DNA of 64,000 bases, taken from Saccharopolyspora soli. Lineage in GTDB: Bacteria; Actinomycetota; Actinomycetes; Mycobacteriales; Pseudonocardiaceae. This document shows, in pieces, positions 44,791-53,786 of this stretch. The notes beneath the pieces were generated by a model that ran no database searches, had not been told where the DNA came from, and saw only the letters and a list, made by a program, of their open reading frames with translations. How positions within the stretch are numbered: position 1 is the first letter of the stretch; every line of letters starts with the position of its first letter. The translations under genes and the position numbers were made by a program. The stretch is from NCBI RefSeq assembly GCF_022678645.1, contig NZ_JALBWV010000035.1, positions 1 through 64,000 of the forward strand. The letters run 5' to 3'.

Positions 44791-44898
44791 CCACCACGGC
44801 TGTCCCGGGTGCTCTGTCGCGCTTCTGAGTTGCCGGGATCCCGACGCAGCGTGACGGTTGATCCGGCTTCATCGGGAGTGACGAGGAGGCGCGGGATC

Positions 44899-46599
44899 AT
44901 GACCAGGAAAGCCTCGGAATCGGAGAGGGCGCGAGACGGCATCCCGCGATCCCCCGATGCCTTCGCAGCCGAGCAGCGGCCTCGCACCGACTTCGTGGTC
45001 TTCGGGGTCACCGCGGTCATCACGGTGGTCTTCGTCTGCTGGGGCGTGTTCTCCACCGACTCGCTGGCGCGCACCTCCGGCGCCGCGCTGTCCTGGCTGG
45101 TGACCAACATCGGCTGGGGTTTCGTGCTCGCCGCGACCGGGTTCGTGGTGTTCGCGCTGTGGCTGGCGCTCAGCCGCTACGGCGCGATCCCGCTCGGCCA
45201 GGACGACGAGGAGCCGGAGTTCCGCACCGTGTCGTGGATCGCGATGATGTTCAGCGCGGGCATGGGCATCGGCCTGATGTTCTTCGGTGTCGCCGAGCCG
45301 CTGGCGCACTTCGTCGAACCGCCGCCGGGCACGGTGCTGCCGCTCAGCGATCAGGCGGTCGAGACCGCGATGGCGACCTCGCTGTTCCACTGGACGCTGC
45401 ACCCGTGGTCGATCTACGCCGTGGTCGGGTTGTCCATCGCCTACTGCAGTTTCCGGCGCGGCCGAAAGCAGCTGATCAGCGCGGTGTTCACGCCGCTGAT
45501 CGGCAAGCGCAACGCCGACGGGCCGGTGGGTCGGCTGATCGACATCCTCGCGCTGTTCGCGACGCTGTTCGGCTCGGCGGCCTCGCTCGGGTTGGGCACG
45601 CTGCAGATCCAGAGCGGCATGCAGTCGGCTGGCTGGATCGGTGGGGTGGGCAACACCGTGCTGGTGCTGATCATCGTGGTGCTGACGATCTGCTTCATCG
45701 TCTCCGCGGTGTCCGGCATCGCCAGGGGCATCCAGTGGCTGTCCAACATCAACATGGTGCTGGCGGCGCTGCTGGCGGTCTTCGTGTTCGTGGCGGGTCC
45801 GACGGTGTTCATCCTCGACCTGCTGCCCACCTCGATCGGTCAGTACCTGCGCGATTTCGGCGAAATGGCCTCTCGTTCCGGTGCCACGGGTGGTGAGGCG
45901 ATGAACTCCTGGCTGTCCAGTTGGACGATCTTCTACTGGGCGTGGTGGATCTCCTGGACGCCGTTCGTGGGCATGTTCATCGCCCGGATCAGCCGGGGCC
46001 GCACGATCCGCCAGTTCGTCGCGGGCGTGATCCTGGTGCCCAGCGCGGTGAGCGTGGTGTGGTTCGCGATCCTCGGCGGCAGCGCGATCCGGGTGCAGCA
46101 GAGCGGCGTGGACGTCTTCCGCAGCGGCGGTGAGGAGGCGCAGACCTTCGCGGTGCTGGAGACCTTGCCGCTGGCCGGGATCACCACGGTGCTGGTGATG
46201 ATCCTGGTCGCGATCTTCTTCGTCTCCGGCGCGGACGCGGCGTCGGTGGTGATGGGCACCATCTCGCAGCGCGGTTCGATCGAACCGAAGCGGTGGATCG
46301 TGGTCTTCTGGGGTGCGGCGACGGGTGCGGTGGCCGCGATCATGCTGATCGTCGGCGGGGAGGACGCGCTCAGCGGCATCCAGAACCTGACCTTCCTCGC
46401 CTCGGCGCCGTTCGCGGTGGTGATGGTCCTGCTGTGCGTGGCGTTGCTGAAGGACCTGCGCGAGGACCCGTTGATGCAGCGCGGCGAGAAGGGCGCGCAG
46501 GTGCTGGAGCGGGCGGTCATCGCCGGTACCGAACGCCATGGCGGCGACTTCCAATTGGAAGTCGGCCCGGCGGAGGACGGCTCCGAAGAATCCCGCTGA
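44899..46599 (+). CDS. BCCT-family betaine/choline/carnitine transporter
   Basis: The 566-residue protein has twelve predicted membrane helices and BCCT signatures: MMFSAGMGIGLMFFGVAEPL near the first core helix, FHWTLHPWSIYAVVGLSIAY, and the Trp-rich WTIFYWAWWISWTPFVGMFI, followed by ARISRGRTIRQF. Family members import glycine betaine or choline with Na+ or H+ as osmoprotectants. Both termini are short, and the C-terminal tail of about 50 residues is charged and might sense osmotic stress. The ATG follows GAGGAGG with a longer gap. It is inserted between mfd and mazG relative to M. tuberculosis. Confidence 0.93.
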   Translation: MTRKASESERARDGIPRSPDAFAAEQRPRTDFVVFGVTAVITVVFVCWGVFSTDSLARTSGAALSWLVTNIGWGFVLAATGFVVFALWLALSRYGAIPLGQDDEEPEFRTVSWIAMMFSAGMGIGLMFFGVAEPLAHFVEPPPGTVLPLSDQAVETAMATSLFHWTLHPWSIYAVVGLSIAYCSFRRGRKQLISAVFTPLIGKRNADGPVGRLIDILALFATLFGSAASLGLGTLQIQSGMQSAGWIGGVGNTVLVLIIVVLTICFIVSAVSGIARGIQWLSNINMVLAALLAVFVFVAGPTVFILDLLPTSIGQYLRDFGEMASRSGATGGEAMNSWLSSWTIFYWAWWISWTPFVGMFIARISRGRTIRQFVAGVILVPSAVSVVWFAILGGSAIRVQQSGVDVFRSGGEEAQTFAVLETLPLAGITTVLVMILVAIFFVSGADAASVVMGTISQRGSIEPKRWIVVFWGAATGAVAAIMLIVGGEDALSGIQNLTFLASAPFAVVMVLLCVALLKDLREDPLMQRGEKGAQVLERAVIAGTERHGGDFQLEVGPAEDGSEESR

Positions 46600-46744
46600 C
46601 GGTCCATTGTGGATGTTCGGGGTCCGCGTGGAGCGGTCCGTTGGATTGCTGCAAATGTCCGCAAGATCAGTTCGGCGCGGTTGGAACCTCTCGCGCGGTG
46701 GTGCGTCTGTAGGGGTAAAAGCTCCCCAGTGAGAGGTTTCACCG

Positions 46745-47287
46745 ATGTCTCTGCGCAGCAAGTTGGTTCTGGCGACCGGTTCGATCGTGCTGTCCGCGCT
46801 GGCATTGACCGGATGCGCCGCGGGCCCGGAGACGGCCGCACCCGCACCGGCCACTGGCGGTGCCGTGCAGTTCGGCGCGGTGTCGAACGCGACCGCTGCC
46901 GCGGAACCGGACATCCGCGCTGGCGTGCACGGCAGCGAGGAGCGGGTGGTGTTCGACTTCGGCAGCCTGCCGGACGTCGAGGGCGTGAAGCTGATGGGCC
47001 ACGAGTTGAACGAGGAAGCTCCGGTCTGGGGCGGGTCCGCCGAGCCGGTCGAGGGCATGACGGGCAAGGCGTTCATCCACATCCGACTGGAGATCGCCGA
47101 CCCGGCGCGGACCACCGCGGGTCCGAAGCAGTTCGGGCAGACCTTGGCGCAGAGCGCGGTGGTCAACGACAACTCGCACGGCACCGGTGAGCTGACCATC
47201 GGGGTGTCCCGGGGCGTCGACTACGAGGTGCTGGTCGAGGGCGACAAGGTGATCGTCAACATGGCCGACGGTCCGTTGGGCCGTTGA
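46745..47287 (+). CDS. Secreted lipoprotein with AMIN-like domain
   Basis: The 180-residue protein has a lipoprotein signal with lipobox LALTGC (Cys at about residue 24), an Ala/Pro-rich linker and a beta-rich domain beginning DIRAGVHGSEERVVFDFGSL and containing AFIHIRLEIADPART and GELTIGVSRGVDYEVLVEGD. This resembles the AMIN-like domain of actinobacterial surface proteins, thought to bind cell-wall or surface polymers. Exact function is unknown. The ATG has GAGAGG nine bases upstream. It lies between the transporter and a SurA-like lipoprotein. Confidence 0.7.
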   Translation: MSLRSKLVLATGSIVLSALALTGCAAGPETAAPAPATGGAVQFGAVSNATAAAEPDIRAGVHGSEERVVFDFGSLPDVEGVKLMGHELNEEAPVWGGSAEPVEGMTGKAFIHIRLEIADPARTTAGPKQFGQTLAQSAVVNDNSHGTGELTIGVSRGVDYEVLVEGDKVIVNMADGPLGR

Positions 47288-47379
47288 GTCGAACGGTTCG
47301 GTGTTGCGTTGCGTCGAGTGTCGACTTCGGACGGTGTTTGGACTTCTCCGGAGCGTGACTTCATGAGAGGGTGCCCGCT

Positions 47380-48318
47380 GTGAGGTTCCGCATGCCGCGC
47401 CACGGGCGCCTGCTCGCATCGATCGCCGCAGCCGGACTGCTGCTCGCCGGATGCGGTTCCGGCCCCAGCCAGGTCGGCGCCGCCGCCATCGTCGGTGACA
47501 CCCGGATCCCGGTCACCGAGGTCCAGTCCTGGTTCACCGAGGTGCTCGCCAAAGAGCCGGATCTCAAGCCGCAGCTGCAGCAGCAGGGCCAGCTCGACGA
47601 GCTCGGCAGGCAGCTCGCTTCGCAGCTGGTGCGGCAGGAGCTGGTCGAGCAGGCGGCCCGCGACGAGCGGCTGGCCGTCGGCGACCAGCAGGTCAACGAC
47701 CTGATCAACCAGCTGGGCGGACCGCAGGCGGCGACCGCGGGCAAGATCTACACCCCGCGGAACGTCCGGGAGATGGCCCGGACCCAGCTGCTGGCAACGG
47801 AACTCGGCCGCAAGTACTTCGACGGGTTGGCGGTCAGCTTCGACTACACCCAGGCCACCACGCGCCGCGAGGCGGAGGAGAAGGCGCACCGCATGGCGCA
47901 GGGCCCGGCGGCGGCCGCCGCTCTGGTCGAAGCCGACAGCCGCTCCGGTGTCCCAGCGGCGACCGGTCAGCAGTTGCGCGCCGCGGACAGCCCGCAACTC
48001 GCGGCCGCGACGCCGTTGTTCGGCGCGCAGCCGGGCACGGTGCTGGCCTTCGAGTCGGAGCCGAACTCCGGGCAGTGGCTGGTCGTGCTGATCAAGGAGC
48101 GCCGCGCGGACGCACCCGCAGCGGCGCCTGGGGCGGGCAGCGCTGACGACCAGACGCTGCAAGGCGTCGGGATGCAGCTGCTCGGTATCACGGCGGACCG
48201 CGTCGGCGTGCGGCTCAGCCCCCGGTACGGCGTGTGGGACCCGGTGGGCCTTTCGGCAGCGCCCAACGAAGGCGAAACCACCGGCTTCCGCCTGACCTCA
48301 GCACCAGATCGGTCGTGA
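47380..48318 (+). CDS. SurA N-terminal-domain lipoprotein (putative chaperone)
   Basis: This 312-residue lipoprotein has a signal peptide with lipobox LLLAGCGSG and a helical domain of the SurA/PrsA-N type (about 35-150: AAIVGDTRIPVTEVQSWFTE, GRQLASQLVRQELVEQAARD). It lacks a recognisable PpiC prolyl-isomerase domain; the C-terminal half is variable and contains an Ala/Gly linker. A folding role for secreted proteins is inferred. A GTG at 47380 with GAGAGGG eight bases upstream was chosen over GTG 47371 and ATG 47392. In relatives such a gene commonly precedes mazG. Confidence 0.75.
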   Translation: MRFRMPRHGRLLASIAAAGLLLAGCGSGPSQVGAAAIVGDTRIPVTEVQSWFTEVLAKEPDLKPQLQQQGQLDELGRQLASQLVRQELVEQAARDERLAVGDQQVNDLINQLGGPQAATAGKIYTPRNVREMARTQLLATELGRKYFDGLAVSFDYTQATTRREAEEKAHRMAQGPAAAAALVEADSRSGVPAATGQQLRAADSPQLAAATPLFGAQPGTVLAFESEPNSGQWLVVLIKERRADAPAAAPGAGSADDQTLQGVGMQLLGITADRVGVRLSPRYGVWDPVGLSAAPNEGETTGFRLTSAPDRS

Positions 48319-48330
48319 GCGCGTAACCGG
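48312..48330. repeat. Family-1 palindrome, left arm only (copy 5)
   Basis: GTCGTGAGCGCGTAACCGG matches the left arm of the family-1 palindrome and overlaps the stop codon of the SurA-like gene. The right arm is missing. Confidence 0.5.
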
Positions 48331-48349
48331 ACCCCTGTTCGAGTGAGGA

Positions 48350-48368
48350 GTGAGGGGCACCCTTACCT
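48350..48368. repeat. Family-2 palindrome, left arm only (copy 8)
   Basis: GTGAGGGGCACCCTTACCT is the left arm of the family-2 palindrome without its partner. It stands next to a family-1 half-copy, as the two families also do at 14.24-14.35 kb. Confidence 0.55.
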
Positions 48369-48426
48369 CATTTTTCGTCGCCGCGTGGGTCGCGGGCCGG
48401 ACGGCTGGGCTTGGGACAATCGCTGC

Positions 48427-49443
48427 ATGAGTGAAGTTCAGGTGGCCGAAGGTTCCGCGGTCGTGGTGGTCGACGACCGGCTTGGCGACGTACTACCAGC
48501 CGCGGCGGCGCCGCTGCTGCGCAGCGCTGCCGCCGTCTACGCCGAGCCCGGCCTCGCGCCCGCTACGCGGGCGGCGCTCGCCGCGCCCGCTCCGCCGATG
48601 GCGAGCGACCTGCTGGCGCAGGCCGCTCTGGAACCCGTCGTGCTGATCGTCGGCGAACTCGGCTCCGCCGAGGCCGACGGCCTGCGCGCCGCTGGTGCGC
48701 GGCTAGTCGCCGCCTCGGCCCCGGCCGGGATCGAGCTGCTGGATGCCGTGACGGTGATGGACCGGCTGCGCTCGCCCGGCGGCTGCCCGTGGGACGCCGA
48801 GCAGGACCACGACACGCTGCGCCAGTACCTCGTCGAGGAGACCTACGAGTTGCTCGACGCGATCGAGCACCGCGACCGGGAGGCGCTGCGCGAGGAGCTC
48901 GGCGACGTCCTGTTGCAGGTCCTGTTCCACGCGCGGGTGGCGACCGAGGATCCGGCCGATCCGTTCGACATCGACGCGGTCGCCGCCGGGCTGGTCAGCA
49001 AGCTGGTGTCGCGGCACCCGCACGTCTTCGCCGACGACCCGGCGCTGCTGGACGCCGAGTCGCAGCACACCCGGTGGGAAGAGCTGAAGCAGCAGGAGAA
49101 GCAGCGGGAGTCCATTGTGGATGGTGTGGCGCTGGGGCAGCCCGCGGTCGCGTTGGCCGCCAAGCTCGCGCAGCGCGCGAACCGCGCCGGGATTCCGGCC
49201 GACGCCATGCCGCGCGGCGAATCCACTGGTGAGGTGCTGTTCGGCGCCGCTGCGCAGGCGAAGCTGGCTGGTCACGACCCGGAGGACCAGTTGCGCGCCG
49301 TCGCGCTGGCCTTCGCCGCGCGCATCCGCGCTGCGGAGCGGCGGGCCCGCGAGTCCGGTCGGGAACCGGCGGGGCTGGATTCGTCCGAATGGCGCAACTT
49401 GATGTCTGATTTGCCCGACATTGCGGGTGTTCGGTCCGAGTGA
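48427..49443 (+). CDS. mazG: Nucleoside triphosphate pyrophosphohydrolase MazG
   Basis: MazG hydrolyses NTPs and dNTPs, including oxidised ones, to monophosphates. The 338-residue protein has a variable N-terminus (about 1-115) and then the MazG fold: VTVMDRLRSPGGCPWDAEQD, then LVEETYELLDAIEHRD and EELGDVLLQVLFHARVA, which carry the Glu and Asp ligands for magnesium, followed by HPHVFADD and EELKQQEK. A second, weaker MazG-like half follows (AKLAQRANRAGI). Position equals Rv1021. The ATG has no obvious ribosome site. Confidence 0.94.
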   Translation: MSEVQVAEGSAVVVVDDRLGDVLPAAAAPLLRSAAAVYAEPGLAPATRAALAAPAPPMASDLLAQAALEPVVLIVGELGSAEADGLRAAGARLVAASAPAGIELLDAVTVMDRLRSPGGCPWDAEQDHDTLRQYLVEETYELLDAIEHRDREALREELGDVLLQVLFHARVATEDPADPFDIDAVAAGLVSKLVSRHPHVFADDPALLDAESQHTRWEELKQQEKQRESIVDGVALGQPAVALAAKLAQRANRAGIPADAMPRGESTGEVLFGAAAQAKLAGHDPEDQLRAVALAFAARIRAAERRARESGREPAGLDSSEWRNLMSDLPDIAGVRSE

Positions 49444-49523
49444 CGCACACTGATCACGGGTGCATCGGCTGACGAGGCGGTTGCTCCGACGCGTCCAACC
49501 GGGCGCTCAAAGGGAGGATTTTC

Positions 49524-50303
49524 GTGCTGCGTAGGTTCTGGCTGCTGTTGACCCCTGCGCTCATCTTGCTGGCCTCCTGCACGCCGTTGACGACATCGTC
49601 GCGCGGCGGCGCCGGATTCGTCCCGCCGCTGGCGACCGCGCCACCCACGCCCGGCGTCGAACCGCCTCCGGTGCAGCTTCTCGTGGCCGGTGGCCCGCCC
49701 GTCGCGCCGGATGCCCGGCCACAGCAGCAACTCGCCACCTGGGCCGAGTCGATGTCCGACGAGCTCAACATCCCGCGCGCCGCGCTGCAGGCGTACGGGT
49801 ACGCGCAGCAGTCGATCGCTACGGCGATGCCGCGGTGCGGGCTCACGTGGTCGCTGTTGGCCGCGATCGGCCAGGTGGAGTCCAGCCACGGTCGGCACGG
49901 CGGGGCGCGGCTGGACGAGACCGGGCGGCCGACTCGCCCGATCATCGGCCTGCCGCTGGACGGCACTGGCGGAGTTCGGCGCATCCCCGACACCGACGGT
50001 GGCGATCTCGACGGCGACCAGGTCTGGGACCGGGCGGTCGGGCCGTTGCAGTTCATCCCGACCACCTGGCACCGGTGGCAGGTCGATGCGGACGGCGACG
50101 GGGTCGCCGATCCGCAGGACACCGACGACGCGGCGCTCACCGCTGGCCGCTACCTGTGCAGCGCGGGCGGGGATCTCCGGGACCCGGACCGGTTCTGGTC
50201 GGCGCTGCTGACGTACAACCAAAGCCGCAGCTACGGCCAGGAAGTGCTGGATTACGCCGACTACTACGGCCGCACTAGCCGCGAACTGCCCGCTGCGGGC
50301 TGA
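49524..50303 (+). CDS. LpqU-like lytic transglycosylase lipoprotein (copy 1 of 3)
   Basis: The 259-residue protein has a lipoprotein signal (lipobox LLASC at about residue 19) and a lysozyme-like transglycosylase domain. The catalytic Glu is in WSLLAAIGQVESSHGRHGG, followed by IPDTDGGDLDGDQVWDRAVG and PLQFIPTTWHRWQVDADGDG. An EF-hand-like loop DADGDGVADPQDTDD may bind calcium, and LTYNQSRSYGQEVLDYADYY closes the domain. It should cut peptidoglycan at the outer face. Position equals LpqU (Rv1022). GTG start with GGGAGG upstream. Confidence 0.92.
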   Translation: MLRRFWLLLTPALILLASCTPLTTSSRGGAGFVPPLATAPPTPGVEPPPVQLLVAGGPPVAPDARPQQQLATWAESMSDELNIPRAALQAYGYAQQSIATAMPRCGLTWSLLAAIGQVESSHGRHGGARLDETGRPTRPIIGLPLDGTGGVRRIPDTDGGDLDGDQVWDRAVGPLQFIPTTWHRWQVDADGDGVADPQDTDDAALTAGRYLCSAGGDLRDPDRFWSALLTYNQSRSYGQEVLDYADYYGRTSRELPAAG

Positions 50304-50425
50304 GCGCCGCGCAGGTTTCAGAATCCGGGTTTCGGCTGGTCAGCAGCAGTGCACTCGCGGCCCCGAACGGGACGCGGTGGATCAGTCCCTGGAGGCTGGG
50401 AATACCAGCAAGTAGCCTGATCTTC

Positions 50426-51226
50426 GTGATCCAGCCCACGCCGACCGCGCTCGCCGCCTTCGGGCGGCTCGCGATCGCCGTCGCGATGCTGGCCGGGATC
50501 GTCGGCGGGGTCGGACTGATCAACCTCTTCGGCAGGCCGCCGTCGGCTCCGGTGGCCGGGCCGCCGCCGGAAGAGGTGCTGCAACCCGCTCCCGTGTCGC
50601 CCGGTTCGATCGCGCCACCGGTCGAGGAGCCGCTCCCGCAGCCCAGCCCCGGCGCCGATCCGGTGCGGCAGTGGGCCGACCAGGTCTCCGCGGTGGTGGA
50701 CATCCCGGCGCGGGCGATCGTCTCATACGTCAACGCGGACCTGGCGATGCGCGAGCACCAGCCGGGCTGTCGGATCTCGTGGGCGACCTTGGCGGCGATC
50801 GGGCGCATCGAATCCGATCACGGCCGCTACGGGCGTCGATTGCTGCGCGAGGACGCCCGGCCGTCCAGCCCGATCGTCGGGGTGCCGCTGGACGGTTCCG
50901 AGGGGATCCGGCTGATCCCGGACACCGACGGCGGCGCGCTCGACGGCGACACGGCGCACGACCGCGCGGTCGGGCCGATGCAGTTCATCCCGTCGACTTG
51001 GCGGAGGTGGGCGACCGACGGGGACGGCGACGGGCTCGGTGATCCGCAGAACCTGGACGACGCCTCGATGGCCGCCGCCCGCTACCTCTGCGCGGGTGGC
51101 CGGGACATGACCACCGGCGCGGGCTGGTGGTCCGGTGTCATGTCGTACAACAACTCGGTCGAATACGGCCAGAAGGTCTTCGGCCTGGCCGAGTCCTACG
51201 CCGAAGCGGGCAACCGTCGCCGCTGA
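50426..51226 (+). CDS. Membrane-anchored lytic transglycosylase (copy 2 of 3)
   Basis: The 266-residue protein is a paralogue of the preceding gene product. It has a transmembrane anchor (about 13-35) without a lipobox, a Pro-rich linker (about 37-78) and the transglycosylase domain with Glu in WATLAAIGRIESDHGRYG, IPDTDGGALDGD, AVGPMQFIPSTWRRWATDGD and the EF-hand-like DGDGDGLGDPQNLDD. The start is a GTG at 50426 with a weak ribosome site. A tandem duplication of lpqU with change of anchoring from lipid to membrane helix is the likely origin. Confidence 0.9.
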   Translation: MIQPTPTALAAFGRLAIAVAMLAGIVGGVGLINLFGRPPSAPVAGPPPEEVLQPAPVSPGSIAPPVEEPLPQPSPGADPVRQWADQVSAVVDIPARAIVSYVNADLAMREHQPGCRISWATLAAIGRIESDHGRYGRRLLREDARPSSPIVGVPLDGSEGIRLIPDTDGGALDGDTAHDRAVGPMQFIPSTWRRWATDGDGDGLGDPQNLDDASMAAARYLCAGGRDMTTGAGWWSGVMSYNNSVEYGQKVFGLAESYAEAGNRRR

Positions 51227-51230
51227 CGTT

Positions 51231-51272
51231 CGTGAGCGGTAATGGCCGCTATTACGACCACTGCCACTCACG
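51231..51272. repeat. Family-1-like palindrome, variant copy 6
   Basis: CGTGAGCGGTAATGGCCGCT ... GCCACTCACG is an imperfect inverted repeat with the family-1 outer ends but a different interior. It lies in the gap between the convergent transglycosylase and TPR genes and likely acts as a terminator. Confidence 0.6.
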
Positions 51273-51289
51273 ACCAGTGATGCAGGGGG

Positions 51290-51667
51290 TCAGCTGCCGC
51301 GGGTGGCGATGTGCGCGTTGATCTCGCCCAACGCTTCCTGGTAGGCGGGCGCCGGGTGCATCGTCGCGGCCAGCCTGATCTGCGCCCGCGCCTCGTTCAG
51401 CCGGCCCAGGCGTTGCAGGGTGCGGCCCAGCACCAGGCGCGCGTAGTGGTCGGAGGGATCGAATTCCAGCACGCGCAGGAACGCGCGCTCGGCACGTCGC
51501 AGCTGCGCGGAGAAGTAGTAGGCCCGCCCGAGCAGCAACTGCACGCTCGGCTTGTCAGCAGCGACGTCGAGCACGGGTTCTAGGACGCGGATAGCTTCCA
51601 GCGGACGGCGTTGCGCGAGCAGTTCCTCTGCTCGCCGGAACGCTTCGACGGTGCCTTCGGTCGTCAT
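51290..51667 (-). CDS. Small tetratricopeptide-repeat protein
   Basis: The 125-residue cytoplasmic protein contains about three TPR units (VEAFRRAEELLAQRRPLEAI, SVQLLLGRAYYFSAQLRRAE, RAFLRVLEFDPSDHYARLVL and GRTLQRLGRLNEARAQI). No catalytic motif is present, so a protein-interaction role is all that can be said. The ATG at 51667 starts Met-Thr-Thr-Glu-Gly; the open frame further upstream is spurious. It is divergent from eno and convergent with the transglycosylase gene. Confidence 0.85.
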   Translation of the reverse strand: MTTEGTVEAFRRAEELLAQRRPLEAIRVLEPVLDVAADKPSVQLLLGRAYYFSAQLRRAERAFLRVLEFDPSDHYARLVLGRTLQRLGRLNEARAQIRLAATMHPAPAYQEALGEINAHIATRGS

Positions 51668-51951
51668 GGCGGGCACAACGTTACGTGTCGATTCGCTGTT
51701 CCGAGACGTCCGTCCGGATGGTCTTCGCGCCGGGCCAAAGACTCCGCGGCGCGAACACTCGTCGAACATCTGCTTGCCGGTCGGGGTCGAAATGTCCGCC
51801 CCGCACCGGTGCGCGCGAGCCTGCGGCGGCCCTTCTACCGGCCCGGTTAGGCTCGTAGGCGGTCGCCTGAGCGTCCGACCGGAAGGTGCGCGTCGGGAAC
51901 GCTGGGACGGCTTGCTTCGTCCATTAGTACAAAGGCTGGTTAGGAGCACAC

Positions 51952-53238
51952 GTGGCGATCATCGAGCAGGTTGGCGCCCGCGAGATCCTGGACTCGCGCG
52001 GGAACCCCACCGTCGAGGTCGAGGTGGCATTGGAGGACGGCACGCTCAGCCGCGCCGCGGTGCCTTCGGGCGCCTCGACCGGCGAGCACGAGGCCGTCGA
52101 GCTGCGCGACGGTGACGCCGCTCGCTACGGCGGCAAGGGTGTGGAGAACGCCGTCTCGGCGGTGCTGGACGAGATCGGTCCGGAACTGACCGGCCTGGAC
52201 GTCACCGAGCAGCGCGTCGTCGACCAGAAGCTGGTGGACCTGGACGGCACGCCGGACAAGTCCCGGCTCGGCGCCAACGCCATCCTCGGCGTGTCGCTGG
52301 CGGTGGCCAAGGCCGCCGCCGAGACCTCCGGACTGGAGCTGTTCCGCTACGTCGGTGGGCCGAACGCGCACGTGCTGCCGGTGCCGATGATGAACATCCT
52401 CAACGGCGGTGCGCACGCCGACACCGGCGTCGACATCCAGGAGTTCATGATCGCGCCGATCGGTGCGGACACCTTCTCCGAGGCGCTGCGCTGGGGTGCG
52501 GAGACCTACCACGCGTTGAAGTCGGTGCTCAAGGCCAAGGGACTGGCCACCGGGCTGGGCGACGAGGGCGGTTTCGCCCCCGACCTGCCGAACAACCGCG
52601 AAGCGCTGGACCTGATCGGCTCGGCGGTCGAGAAGGCTGGCTACAAGCTGGGCCGCGACATCGTGCTGGCGCTGGACGTCGCCGCGACCGAGTTCTTCGC
52701 CGACGGCACCTACAACTTCGAGGGCACCAAGCGCACCGCCGACCAGATGGCGGATTACTACCAGGAACTGCTCGGCGCCTACCCGCTGGTGTCCATCGAG
52801 GACCCGCTGGCCGAGGACGACTGGGACGGCTGGACCAAGCTGACCGAGCAGATCGGCGAGCGGGTGCAGCTGGTCGGCGACGACCTGTTCGTCACCAACC
52901 CGGAGCGCCTGGAGGAGGGCATCGGCCGGGGTGCGGCCAACGCGCTGCTGGTCAAGGTCAACCAGATCGGCACGCTGTCGGAGACCCTGGACGCGGTCAG
53001 CCTGGCCACCTCGTGCGGCTACAAGAGCATGATGAGCCACCGCTCCGGCGAAACCGAGGACACCACCATCGCCGACCTGGCCGTGGCCACCGGCTGCGGC
53101 CAGATCAAGACCGGTGCCCCGGCCCGCAGCGAGCGCGTCGCCAAATACAACCAGCTGCTGCGCATCGAGGAGGCCCTCGGTGACGCCGCCCGCTACGCGG
53201 GGGAGCTGACCTTCCCGCGGTTCACCCCGGAGAGCTGA
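51952..53238 (+). CDS. eno: Enolase
   Basis: Enolase interconverts 2-phosphoglycerate and phosphoenolpyruvate in the cytoplasm. The 428-residue protein shows AREILDSRGNPTVEVEVALE, SRAAVPSGASTGEHEAVELR, GDEGGFAPDLPNNREALDLI (general base region), LALDVAATEF, SIEDPLAEDDWDGW and LVGDDLFVTNPERL (metal ligands), LLVKVNQIGTLSETLDAV with the catalytic Lys, and the signature MMSHRSGETEDTTIADLAVA. The start is a GTG with AGGAG upstream. It heads the eno, divIC-like, DUF501 operon (Rv1023-Rv1025). Confidence 0.98.
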   Translation: MAIIEQVGAREILDSRGNPTVEVEVALEDGTLSRAAVPSGASTGEHEAVELRDGDAARYGGKGVENAVSAVLDEIGPELTGLDVTEQRVVDQKLVDLDGTPDKSRLGANAILGVSLAVAKAAAETSGLELFRYVGGPNAHVLPVPMMNILNGGAHADTGVDIQEFMIAPIGADTFSEALRWGAETYHALKSVLKAKGLATGLGDEGGFAPDLPNNREALDLIGSAVEKAGYKLGRDIVLALDVAATEFFADGTYNFEGTKRTADQMADYYQELLGAYPLVSIEDPLAEDDWDGWTKLTEQIGERVQLVGDDLFVTNPERLEEGIGRGAANALLVKVNQIGTLSETLDAVSLATSCGYKSMMSHRSGETEDTTIADLAVATGCGQIKTGAPARSERVAKYNQLLRIEEALGDAARYAGELTFPRFTPES

Positions 53239-53241
53239 GCC

Positions 53242-53784
53242 ATGCCGGTCGGGCGCGCATCGGATCCAGCGCGGCGCAGCCGCCGGGGCGAAACCCCGGC
53301 GGAGCGCCGGTCCGAGCGCGCCCGCCGGGACGGCGCCGGGACCAAGAGCTCGGGCAGGCGGCCGGGACGGCAGTCGTCGGGCCGGTCCCGCCCGAAGTCC
53401 AGCACCGGGGGAGCGTTCAAGCTCTCCTCGACGCGCCGGGCGGCGGGCCTGGCCATGCTGGTCTGCGTGATGGCGCTGAGCGTGTCGGTGCCGCTGCGCA
53501 CCTACCTGAGCCAGCGCAACGAGCTGGCCGCGCAAGACCAGCAGCAGGCCGATCTGACCCGGCAGGTCCAAGAGCTGGAGCAGCGCAAGCAGGAGCTTTC
53601 CGACCCCGCGCAGGTGGAGGCGGAGGCGCGGGCGCGGCTGGGCTACGTCCGGCCGGGCGAGACGCCCTACATCGTGGAGGTGCCGGTCCAGCCGGTCGCA
53701 CCGCCGCCGCCGGAGGAGTCCGCCAACGACGGCGTGCCGTGGTACGAGGAGCTCTGGGATTCGGTGATGGGAAAGGATTCTTGA
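53242..53784 (+). CDS. DivIC/FtsB-like septum formation protein
   Basis: The 180-residue bitopic membrane protein has a strongly basic cytoplasmic N-terminus (about 1-65, rich in Arg and Ser), one transmembrane helix (about 68-86), a periplasmic coiled coil (about 90-125; QADLTRQVQELEQRKQELSD) and the family ARARLGYVRPGETPYIV motif. The C-terminus is Pro-rich and acidic. FtsB/DivIC proteins form the FtsQLB complex of the divisome. The gene starts four bases after eno and corresponds to Rv1024. Confidence 0.9.
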   Translation: MPVGRASDPARRSRRGETPAERRSERARRDGAGTKSSGRRPGRQSSGRSRPKSSTGGAFKLSSTRRAAGLAMLVCVMALSVSVPLRTYLSQRNELAAQDQQQADLTRQVQELEQRKQELSDPAQVEAEARARLGYVRPGETPYIVEVPVQPVAPPPPEESANDGVPWYEELWDSVMGKDS

Positions 53785-53786
53785 CG